NCBI GenBank assembly: GCA_002508425.1
Contig: DAKU01000061.1
Coordinates: 1 to 12,231 of the forward strand
DNA: 12,231 bases
Source: Methanosarcinaceae archaeon UBA470
GTDB lineage: Archaea; Halobacteriota; Methanosarcinia; Methanosarcinales; Methanosarcinaceae
Reading direction: 5' to 3'
Position 1 is the stretch's first letter. The number at the start of each line of letters is the position of its first letter. A program made the position numbers and the translations under genes. Shown in pieces: positions 1-6,128 of this stretch. The notes under the pieces were generated by a model. The model ran no database searches and was not told the DNA's origin. It worked only from the letters and a program-made list of their open reading frames with translations.

Positions 1-2
1 CA

Positions 3-734
3 GGTGCAGATCAGACTGAACTGGAAGCTCTGGCAAGCACGTTTAAAGACGAATTTGGTCTGATCCCAGGCAGTCTTTCAAAGTTCGAACATGGGATCAT
101 GCTACTTAATGGAGCTGACAACGAGCTTGTAACCGAAAAAAAACATGATATAACACCCATGCCCATACAAATTCTTTTTGAGAAATACCATATAGAGAGG
201 GGACATGCCAGGAAAGTAACAGAGAATGCACTCAAACTTTTTGATGAACTCAAATCTATACATGGCCTGGGAGATAAATATCGTCGTGTGACATGGATAT
301 GCTCACTATTACACGATATAGGAATGTATACCGATGTTCAGGACCATCATAAATCTGGAAGGGACATTCTAATGCAGTCTCCACCCAAAGAATTGCCTGA
401 AAAATTCTGGTCTGCTGCCGTGTGGACAACTTTCCTGCACAAGAAGAAAATCACCCAGAAAAAACTGGACAAATTGAAGGACAAATCATTCGGGGATCTG
501 CCGGAAGAAATCCAGAATGATATACTCAAAATAGCAGCCCTCATACGCATTGCAGATGGCCTGGATTACAGTCGTATGCACTCTATATTGAATAAGATTA
601 GTGTAGATGATTACAATGTCATGATCCTGGTTAAAGGAACTGGAGCCTCTATAGATGCCGACAGAGCTGACACAAAAAGTGATCTGTGGCGTTTGATATT
701 TGATCAAATGATAGATTTTAGAGCTGAAAGTTAA
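3..734 (+). CDS. HD-domain protein, Ppx/GppA C-terminal type (5' end outside window)
   Basis: The reading frame is open from the left edge, so the true start lies outside; the first ATG at 99 has no SD site and the residues before it still read like protein. From about base 195 the product is an HD-type alpha-helical domain: a helix beginning HARKV, the metal-binding pair His-Asp at 312-317 (context LLHDIG), a following DHH, and the late motif RIADGLDYSR. This order is that of the HD domain at the C-terminus of long Ppx/GppA exopolyphosphatases. The stretch before it does not resemble the glycine-rich end of the Ppx catalytic domain, so the N-terminal partner is unresolved; a free-standing HD phosphohydrolase is the alternative. 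It ends 16 nt from the convergent PPK2 gene. A role in polyP or nucleotide turnover is inferred from domain type and neighbours. Confidence 0.75.
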   Translation, partial: GADQTELEALASTFKDEFGLIPGSLSKFEHGIMLLNGADNELVTEKKHDITPMPIQILFEKYHIERGHARKVTENALKLFDELKSIHGLGDKYRRVTWICSLLHDIGMYTDVQDHHKSGRDILMQSPPKELPEKFWSAAVWTTFLHKKKITQKKLDKLKDKSFGDLPEEIQNDILKIAALIRIADGLDYSRMHSILNKISVDDYNVMILVKGTGASIDADRADTKSDLWRLIFDQMIDFRAES

Positions 735-750
735 TATAATATCGCCAGTC

Positions 751-2229
751 TTAGTGAAGGTCTTCCTCAATGGTATTTACTAGGGTTTTCAGAGTCTTAA
801 TCCTAGCATACCTTTTATCGTTGGCTTCGACCACTGTCCAAGGAGCATAGTTAGTGTCTGTCCTTAACAGCATCTCGTCAACTGCTTTGAGATAATCGTC
901 CCATTTTTCTCTGTTTCTCCAATCATCGGAGGTGATCTTCCATTGCTTTTCAGGGATACTTTCCCTACTCTGGAACCTTCTAAGTTGCTCTTCCTTATCA
1001 ATGTGTAACCAGAATTTCACAATTATGGTTCCAAAATCAGTAAGAGTTTCTTCAAATTCATTGATCTCCTCGTAGGCCTGTTGCCATCGCTCTTCAAAAC
1101 AAAGATTCTCCACCCGTTCTACAAGAACTCTTCCATACCAGCTCCTGTCAAATATAGTAATATGCCCTGCCTCGGGTACTCTCCTGTAAAAGCGCCATAA
1201 GTAATGATGGCTCTTTTCATAATCATTGGGAACTCCTATAGGTTCAACCTTGTAAAGTCTTGGGTCAAGCTTCTCCGCTATACGCCTTATGTTTCCCCCT
1301 TTGCCTGCAGCATCCCAGCCTTCAAAGACAACCATCAAAGGTCTTTTTTCCCTAAAAAGTTCGTATTGAAGTTCACCAAGTATTTTCTGATAGAAATCCA
1401 TTTCTCGTTCATATTTTTCATCTTCCATCATCAAGGAAAGATCTGCATTTAAAAGCCCATGTGATGATGGACTAAAATCATCTATCCTGTTTGAAACCGG
1501 TAGCGGGCAGCTACTTTCCAACATGCTGTCAATATAGTTTTCCAGAGTTAGAAGAATTGTAGATAGTATCTTGATAGTTGCATGATTGGAGTTTTCTGCT
1601 TCCACTATTGTCCAAGGAGAATGTGAAAAGTGAGTTTTTTTTATTGTTTCATCTACCAGAGAGAAATATCTCTTATACTCGTTCTCATAATCTAATTCTT
1701 CGGTAACGACAGAAATTGGGATATCTTTTTTTTCATATACCTTAAGTCTTTTAGCTTGCTCTTCTTGGCTAACATGCATGAAAAATTTCATGAGAAGATG
1801 ATCATCATCTGTAAGCTGCCTTTCAAAGTTATTTATCTCTTTTATGCAACCATCCAACCCATTATACTTTGACCTTCTATCAAAAGACTCGATTATGCAC
1901 CGGCTATACCAGCTTCTTTCAAATATAGCTATTTTCCCATATGCCGGTATTTTTTGCCAGAATCTCCATAACATCGGTTTCCTTGATTCTTCTTCAGATG
2001 GTTTTACGATCACATGAAACCTTAAGCCCATTGGATTAAAGGCTAACATGCAACGATTGATAATACTATCCATTCCGGAGGCATGCCATCCTTCAAAAAC
2101 TATGATTATAGGTATTTGCATCTTCCAAGCCTTACGCTGCAGTTCTCCTATACGGATGTACAGGTCGTCTATCCGGGCCTTGTACTCCTCCTTACTCAGA
2201 CGTGATGACAGATCGACATTCTCGAGCAT
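751..2229 (-). CDS. Tandem-domain PPK2, polyphosphate:AMP phosphotransferase type
   Basis: This 492-residue protein has two PPK2 kinase domains in series, the layout of class II PPK2 enzymes that phosphorylate AMP to ADP with polyP. The C-terminal half (about 275-490) is intact: Walker A GWDAAGKGG at 304-312 with Lys310, Walker B-like FDRSWYGR at 360-367, and a lid-like Arg/Lys-rich segment near 414-445. The N-terminal half (about 15-235) keeps the fold signature but has GWHASGMDS at 47-55, with Met where the P-loop Lys should be, and FERSWYSR at 103-110. Only the second domain is therefore likely catalytic. The start has a good SD (GAGAGG, 5 nt before ATG). It lies 25 nt downstream of the MgtC/DUF4010 gene, so the two are probably co-transcribed. 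The cytosolic role, regenerating ADP from polyP, is family knowledge; AMP preference is inferred from the tandem architecture. Confidence 0.93.
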   Translation of the reverse strand: MLENVDLSSRLSKEEYKARIDDLYIRIGELQRKAWKMQIPIIIVFEGWHASGMDSIINRCMLAFNPMGLRFHVIVKPSEEESRKPMLWRFWQKIPAYGKIAIFERSWYSRCIIESFDRRSKYNGLDGCIKEINNFERQLTDDDHLLMKFFMHVSQEEQAKRLKVYEKKDIPISVVTEELDYENEYKRYFSLVDETIKKTHFSHSPWTIVEAENSNHATIKILSTILLTLENYIDSMLESSCPLPVSNRIDDFSPSSHGLLNADLSLMMEDEKYEREMDFYQKILGELQYELFREKRPLMVVFEGWDAAGKGGNIRRIAEKLDPRLYKVEPIGVPNDYEKSHHYLWRFYRRVPEAGHITIFDRSWYGRVLVERVENLCFEERWQQAYEEINEFEETLTDFGTIIVKFWLHIDKEEQLRRFQSRESIPEKQWKITSDDWRNREKWDDYLKAVDEMLLRTDTNYAPWTVVEANDKRYARIKTLKTLVNTIEEDLH

Positions 2230-2254
2230 TTTAGCCTCTCTTCGAATTTCTCAT

Positions 2255-3562
2255 TTATCTAAAGAATAATCTATGCTGGAACATGCTCCAAACTATAAGA
2301 GCAAGGCTTCCAGTAATAACTATCAATATGAAAGGTTTTAGGGATCTACTGAACAATTCCTTAGATCCCGTTACTTTTATGAACACCGGTTTTGTCAGTG
2401 TGCTTATGATGCTTGCCATTACCGCAGTTTCAGCGGCGGTTTGATAGGAGATACTTCCTCCAAGCGCAAGAGATGCCACAGAAGCAGTAACCGCTGCACT
2501 GCTGACTATACCTCCCAAAGCAGTAGCGTAAGTACCTACCGGTCCTGCAAAAGTATTGGCTGTGTTTGCAAGTAACAGGAAAAGAGAAAATACCAAACCA
2601 AACTTAAAAGCAGGTCCAAGAGCAAAAGGCGATCCTATTTCAAGTGTCTCCTGAGTAACTTCCATTTTCTGCCTTTCAAACAATACAAGCATAATAGTAA
2701 CAAGCCCCATTAATAAGAATGGAGGAAGCATTAGTAATGCAGTTTTTCCGCTAGTATCTACTATTACAGCGATCACGATATCCCTGATGAACATGGATAT
2801 GATAGCAAGCATAGAACCTACGTACACATTTTCTGTGAGGTGAACCCTTCTGCGTGAGATGTTTGCCAGTGCTACAATAGTGGCTTCACTGCTTACCAGA
2901 CCACCCAAAAGACCGGAATAAGCGATTCCTCCCTTGGAACCCATCTTTTTTAGAGAAAGGTAGTTCACAAAACTAATAGAGGATACAAGGACAACAATGA
3001 GTATAGCTGATTTGAGATAGAGTACATCATATAATGGTTCACTTGGTACCAGAGGATATAATGCAAAAACAACTGCTAAAAACTTCAATGCACTTGCAAT
3101 GTCATCCTCTGATAAATGCTCTGCCAATGAGTGTAATGGTTTTTTCTCAATCAGCACAAAAGTTAGAACAACAGCAGAAACAATTGGAACAAGGAACATA
3201 CCAATGCCGACCAGAACACCTAAAAGATATGTAAAAAAGAGAGCAATGGCACTAGTGAGTCCGGAACGTCCATAAATTACATTCACTGCGTATACTATAA
3301 GGACGCAGGAGAAAACCATAAAGATAGTAGTTATGAGAAGAATATCAAAAGAAACGTAAGGTTGCATGAATGTAGCAAGCATGCCAATGAGACATGTAAT
3401 AGTGAAGGTCCTTACTCCAGCATATATCTTTTTACTTGTTCTCCAGTGCTCACGTTCGATTCCTATAAGTATTCCTATCATCAAAGAAACACCCAGTTTC
3501 TCAAAGAAACTTACCAGAAATGGATCAAATCCAAATTGATTAACTAAGTCCACTGTTTGCAT
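2255..3562 (-). CDS. MgtC/SapB-DUF4010 family membrane protein
   Basis: This is a 435-residue polytopic membrane protein. The N-terminal part (about 18-150) has the MgtC/SapB pattern: a first helix LGVSLMIGILIGIERE followed by a GVRTFTITCLIG helix. The remainder is a DUF4010-like block of further hydrophobic helices with SGLLGGLVSSEATIVAL near the middle and the Gly/Ala/Ser-rich GGIVSSAAVTASVASLALGG later. About a dozen membrane segments are visible. Substrate is unknown; MgtC relatives are linked to magnesium limitation and phosphate homeostasis, but DUF4010 fusions are functionally uncharacterised as far as I know. The start is supported by an AGAAGG SD. It is first in a probable two-gene operon with PPK2, which suggests a tie between metal-ion or phosphate status and polyP use (inference). 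Its 5' leader can form a hairpin over the SD. Confidence 0.85.
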   Translation of the reverse strand: MQTVDLVNQFGFDPFLVSFFEKLGVSLMIGILIGIEREHWRTSKKIYAGVRTFTITCLIGMLATFMQPYVSFDILLITTIFMVFSCVLIVYAVNVIYGRSGLTSAIALFFTYLLGVLVGIGMFLVPIVSAVVLTFVLIEKKPLHSLAEHLSEDDIASALKFLAVVFALYPLVPSEPLYDVLYLKSAILIVVLVSSISFVNYLSLKKMGSKGGIAYSGLLGGLVSSEATIVALANISRRRVHLTENVYVGSMLAIISMFIRDIVIAVIVDTSGKTALLMLPPFLLMGLVTIMLVLFERQKMEVTQETLEIGSPFALGPAFKFGLVFSLFLLLANTANTFAGPVGTYATALGGIVSSAAVTASVASLALGGSISYQTAAETAVMASIISTLTKPVFIKVTGSKELFSRSLKPFILIVITGSLALIVWSMFQHRLFFR

Positions 3563-3568
3563 GGTGCC

Positions 3569-3593
3569 TTCTCTTTACTTATGTAAAAGAGAA
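3569..3593 (-). promoter_or_regulatory. Hairpin overlapping the SD of the MgtC/DUF4010 gene
   Basis: In the minus-strand transcript, UUCUCUUUUAC (3593-3583) can pair with GUAAAGAGAA (3578-3569) across the four-base loop AUAA, leaving one bulged U. The 3' arm carries GAGAA, the first part of the SD core GAGAAGG that precedes the ATG at 3562. The pairing is visible in the sequence; that it controls translation is inference. The stem is AU-rich, so it may be only marginally stable. Confidence 0.4.
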
Positions 3594-3607
3594 TATGAAT
3601 TAGACCC

Positions 3608-3620
3608 CATATATAATAAA
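3608..3620 (+). promoter_or_regulatory. TATA-like element for the ferredoxin leader transcript
   Basis: The sequence CATATATAATAAA is a plausible archaeal TATA box. Initiation about 25 nt downstream would fall near 3636-3640, leaving a short leader with an SD at 3645-3650 and a first ATG at 3655. The same AT-rich tract may serve the divergent minus-strand MgtC/DUF4010 gene. The upstream BRE is not clear. Confidence 0.45.
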
Positions 3621-3654
3621 TCCTCAGCAGATTTTTATTTTTTTGAGGTGCATT

Positions 3655-3759
3655 ATGGGGGAAAAAGTAAAAGACCAATTGCACAAGATATGTGAATTGA
3701 AGATATTTCCTTTGCAGACCCCCCTAGAAATAAGAGGTGCTATATGCCCTGGATATTGA
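3655..3759 (+). CDS. 34-residue leader ORF overlapping the ferredoxin start
   Basis: A 35-codon ORF (ATG at 3655, TGA at 3757-3759) begins MGEKVKDQLHK and ends EIRGAICPGY. Its ribosome site is GAGGTG followed by four bases and ATG, identical in motif and spacing to that of the ferredoxin gene downstream. It overlaps the ferredoxin start by 16 nt in another frame, an arrangement suited to translational coupling. I recognise no family. Alternatively, it is the N-terminus of a longer ferredoxin-like protein broken by a one-base deletion: one extra C in the CCC run at 3747-3749 would join the frames as ICPWILKKKC. The SD match is the strongest evidence that ribosomes start here. Confidence 0.5.
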   Translation: MGEKVKDQLHKICELKIFPLQTPLEIRGAICPGY

Positions 3760-4088
3760 AAAAGAAGTGCATAGCTTGTAAAAAGTGTGTTAAGCGATGT
3801 CCTGTGGATGCTATTTCTATGTCCAAAAGCAAAGCTGTTATCGATGACCACACATGTATTTTTTGTGGAAAATGCGTGAAAGTGTGCCCTGTACATGCTA
3901 TCCTGGGGGAGAGAGAAAAAGTGAAAGTGGACGTGGAAAGCAACATAAAGTCATTTTTGAAAAAAATGAAAAAGCACAACGGTTCTGCTACAAATAACCG
4001 CATTCTGAAAGGGGAATTGAAACAGCTTGAAAGGCAGAAGAAGATAATACAAGGTACTATCCGGGAACTTAAGCGTTTTAAACCTTGA
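3744..4088 (+). CDS. 2[4Fe-4S] ferredoxin with basic C-terminal helix
   Basis: This 114-residue protein has two complete CxxCxxCxxxCP motifs, at Cys9/12/15/19 and Cys38/41/44/48, so it should bind two [4Fe-4S] clusters and act as a soluble cytosolic low-potential electron carrier. After residue 55 comes an extra tail of about 60 residues, rich in Lys, Arg, Glu and Gln, with a likely amphipathic helix or coiled coil from about 88 to 110. That makes it longer than a plain clostridial-type ferredoxin and suggests docking to a partner protein or a polyanion (inference). The start MPWILKKKC is typical of archaeal ferredoxins and follows GAGGTG at a 4-nt spacing. It lies in the polyP island between the divergent MgtC-like operon and the CHAD gene; its redox partner cannot be told from the window. 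Confidence 0.88.
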   Translation: MPWILKKKCIACKKCVKRCPVDAISMSKSKAVIDDHTCIFCGKCVKVCPVHAILGEREKVKVDVESNIKSFLKKMKKHNGSATNNRILKGELKQLERQKKIIQGTIRELKRFKP

Positions 4089-4161
4089 GGAACTGCTCAA
4101 TAATGTCCCTTCATTTTATTTTTGCACATAACTTTATTTATTAGAAAAGAGAGGATTACTT

Positions 4162-5928
4162 ATGGACCAAGAGGGGAAAGATAGTATTTCAAAGAGACCT
4201 ATGCTTTTAGTGAGCATTGCAGGATTGATCTGCATAGCATTTGCGATCATATTCACAATATTTGAAAGCATTAACCGATTTTCTGAACCTTACCAGATAG
4301 TTCTATCCATTGGGCTTGCAGAAACAGGTGTTCTGCTTATCCTGGTAGGCTTAAACCTACTTTTTCCCTGGAAGATGAATATAGTCGTTCTTTTATCGCT
4401 GGGTTCCATGCTATCTGCTTCAGGAATTCTTGGTTTTATTTACCTTTATCCTGATGCCTGGTTCTATCCAAAAGTGACATACATAATGCTTGCTTATGCT
4501 TCTGGTATATTCCTGCTTTTATCCAGCATCGTATTGCAGCAATCAAGAAGTATTTCGGCTCCTATCAGCCGCGGATCTGAGCCCGATATTATTGACAGGG
4601 GAAATACTATGTACTCCGGAGAAAAACAATTAACAACGGCCCTTACCAGTATGATGGTTTCCCAAATAATAAGCCCAGCAAGTGAATTTCCGATGTGGAA
4701 TTCCACCTGCCGTGAAAATGAGATGTATGTATGTGATACTGAGATCATTCTGGATGAAACTGAAAAAGGTAAAACCTGCGCAGTGGAATCATCGACAGAA
4801 AGCATTCCAGAAACAGTGTTTCCAGAAACAATGATGGATCTTACCCCAGAAACAGGTGGAACTATAGATGACCTTGCAACAACCACAGACAGTATTACAG
4901 AAGACATCATTGCTGAAACAAATATCAAAAGCTTCCTTGCAATGAAAAGAACTGATATTAAAAAAGACGACCACATGCGAGAAGCTGCCCATAAGATATT
5001 GAGATTCCATTTTGCAAGAATGCTTAAACATGAACGCGGCACAATGCTGGGCAAGGATATAGAAGAGTTGCATGATATGCGAGTTGCAGCCATGCGCATG
5101 CGTTCTGTCCTACAGGTATTCAACGGCCATATAGACATGAATGTAATGAAAACCTTTTTCAGGAGCATTAAAACAACACGCAGATCCCTTGGTGCCGTAC
5201 GAGATCTGGATGTGTTCATGGAAAAGATACAACACTATATCGAGTTGCTCCCAGAGGAGAGGAAGACAGAACTGGACGAACTCATTAACACCCTTCTGAT
5301 AGAAAGAGATAAAGGAAGAGGGCTTATGTTATTGCATCTCGATAGCAGTAAGTACGATAAGTTTAAGAATAAGTTCGCAAAAGTACTGGAAAAAGAAGGA
5401 CAATGGGATGAATCCTTAGTAGACAATGATGGAAAACCTCTGCCCCACAGAGTAAGGGACGTGCTGCCTCCTCTTTTATATAAGCAACTTGCTGCAGTGA
5501 GGGCCTACGATGATCTTGTACATGAGACTGAGCCTTCCTATGAAATGTTGCATGCTTTACGCATAGATGTGAAGATACTAAGATATACTCTGGAATTCTT
5601 CGAGGAAGTTCTGGGAGATAAAACAAACAGCTTGGTCAAGGACCTCAAAGCACTGCAGGACAATCTTGGCGACATTCATGATGCAGTAGTTGCAATGGAA
5701 TTACTGGAGAACTACTTGAAATATGGGAAATGGGGTGCTATGGAAGGAAGGAAATCGGAAGAAAAGCATATAATTTCAATAGATCCCGGGATCGAAAATT
5801 ATCTTACCTACCGTAAGAATGAGATCACTGAATTACTTGAAGCTTTTCCGGAAGTATGGGTAAAAGTAATGGAGCAGGATTTCGGGATCAGGTTCTCGGG
5901 TGTCATCTCCTCATTATACCGGGATTGA
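4162..5928 (+). CDS. Membrane-anchored CHAD-domain protein
   Basis: The 588-residue product has four predicted membrane helices (about 13-34, 44-68, 73-96, 105-126). A linker of about 135 residues with low-complexity Thr/Glu/Pro follows, including three PET triplets at 216-231. The CHAD domain covers about 272-578. CHAD is an all-helical domain with conserved His and basic residues that binds polyP and is common beside polyP genes. Visible motifs are LHDMRVAAMRMRSVL (303-317), VRDLDVF (346-352), LHALRIDVKILRYTLEFF (463-480) and LQDNLGDIHDAVV (498-510), two of them the paired His/Arg helices typical of the family. No CYTH triphosphatase domain is present. The start has SD AGAGAGG, and T-rich tracts upstream (4108-4140) could hold a TATA box. 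Placed directly before ppk1-ppx, it may hold polyP or its enzymes at the membrane (inference). Confidence 0.88.
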   Translation: MDQEGKDSISKRPMLLVSIAGLICIAFAIIFTIFESINRFSEPYQIVLSIGLAETGVLLILVGLNLLFPWKMNIVVLLSLGSMLSASGILGFIYLYPDAWFYPKVTYIMLAYASGIFLLLSSIVLQQSRSISAPISRGSEPDIIDRGNTMYSGEKQLTTALTSMMVSQIISPASEFPMWNSTCRENEMYVCDTEIILDETEKGKTCAVESSTESIPETVFPETMMDLTPETGGTIDDLATTTDSITEDIIAETNIKSFLAMKRTDIKKDDHMREAAHKILRFHFARMLKHERGTMLGKDIEELHDMRVAAMRMRSVLQVFNGHIDMNVMKTFFRSIKTTRRSLGAVRDLDVFMEKIQHYIELLPEERKTELDELINTLLIERDKGRGLMLLHLDSSKYDKFKNKFAKVLEKEGQWDESLVDNDGKPLPHRVRDVLPPLLYKQLAAVRAYDDLVHETEPSYEMLHALRIDVKILRYTLEFFEEVLGDKTNSLVKDLKALQDNLGDIHDAVVAMELLENYLKYGKWGAMEGRKSEEKHIISIDPGIENYLTYRKNEITELLEAFPEVWVKVMEQDFGIRFSGVISSLYRD

Positions 5929-6060
5929 GATCTTACCAGACCTATAGTGATATAGAGACTATATACATGCAGGTAGAGCTATTGCTAATAAGTATAAAAT
6001 GTTATTATATAGGGATCAATATTTTGAGATATATCTCTTTACAATGACATTTCATGAATT
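5929..6060. other. AT-rich intergenic region between CHAD and ppk1 genes
   Basis: No convincing gene is seen here. It contains a TATA-like TATAAAAT at 5993-6000, a perfect 12-bp palindrome GAGATATATCTC at 6026-6037, and an inverted repeat TATAGT/ACTATA at 5943-5948 and 5958-5963. A short open frame running out of the CHAD gene to 6047 has no coding character. An upstream promoter for ppk1 at the 5993 TATA would give a leader of about 105 nt containing the palindromes; this is an alternative to the proximal promoter at 6091-6104. Confidence 0.35.
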
Positions 6061-6082
6061 TGTGTTCAACCCCTTGAACACA
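6061..6082. promoter_or_regulatory. Perfect 9+4+9 inverted repeat upstream of ppk1, candidate operator
   Basis: TGTGTTCAA and TTGAACACA are perfect reverse complements separated by CCCC. The element ends 8 bp before the start of the BRE/TATA-like sequence of ppk1. No T-run follows, so it does not look like a terminator of the CHAD gene. Its position fits a dimeric activator or repressor site; a hairpin in a longer leader is the alternative. Confidence 0.5.
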
Positions 6083-6090
6083 TGTGACTG

Positions 6091-6104
6091 GGAAATTTAA
6101 ATCT
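6091..6104 (+). promoter_or_regulatory. BRE/TATA-like element of ppk1-ppx
   Basis: GGAAATTTAAATCT resembles a purine-rich BRE joined to an archaeal TATA box. Initiation about 25 nt downstream would fall around 6120-6126, giving a very short or nearly leaderless ppk1 transcript. This fits the weak SD in front of the ATG at 6129, where only GTGAT at 6120-6124 is visible. Confidence 0.45.
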
Positions 6105-6128
6105 TATTTAATATATATTGTGATTTAG

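Noticed and set aside
735..750. Possible shared terminator between the convergent HD and PPK2 genes
   Set aside because: Only 16 nt separate the stops, and I see neither a stem-loop nor a clear T-run on either strand.
1460..1500. Box C-like GTGATGA on the plus strand
   Set aside because: It falls inside antisense PPK2 coding sequence and is not followed by a CUGA at guide distance, so it does not make a second C/D RNA.
4804..4855. Three copies of CCAGAAACA in the CHAD linker
   Set aside because: They encode the in-frame PET triplets of a low-complexity linker. The spacing is irregular, and they do not form a CRISPR or iteron array.
4494..5219. 241-codon minus-strand open frame inside the CHAD gene
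   Set aside because: It is an antisense shadow. The product is Ser/Arg/Ile-rich low-quality sequence, while the plus strand has clear membrane helices and CHAD motifs.
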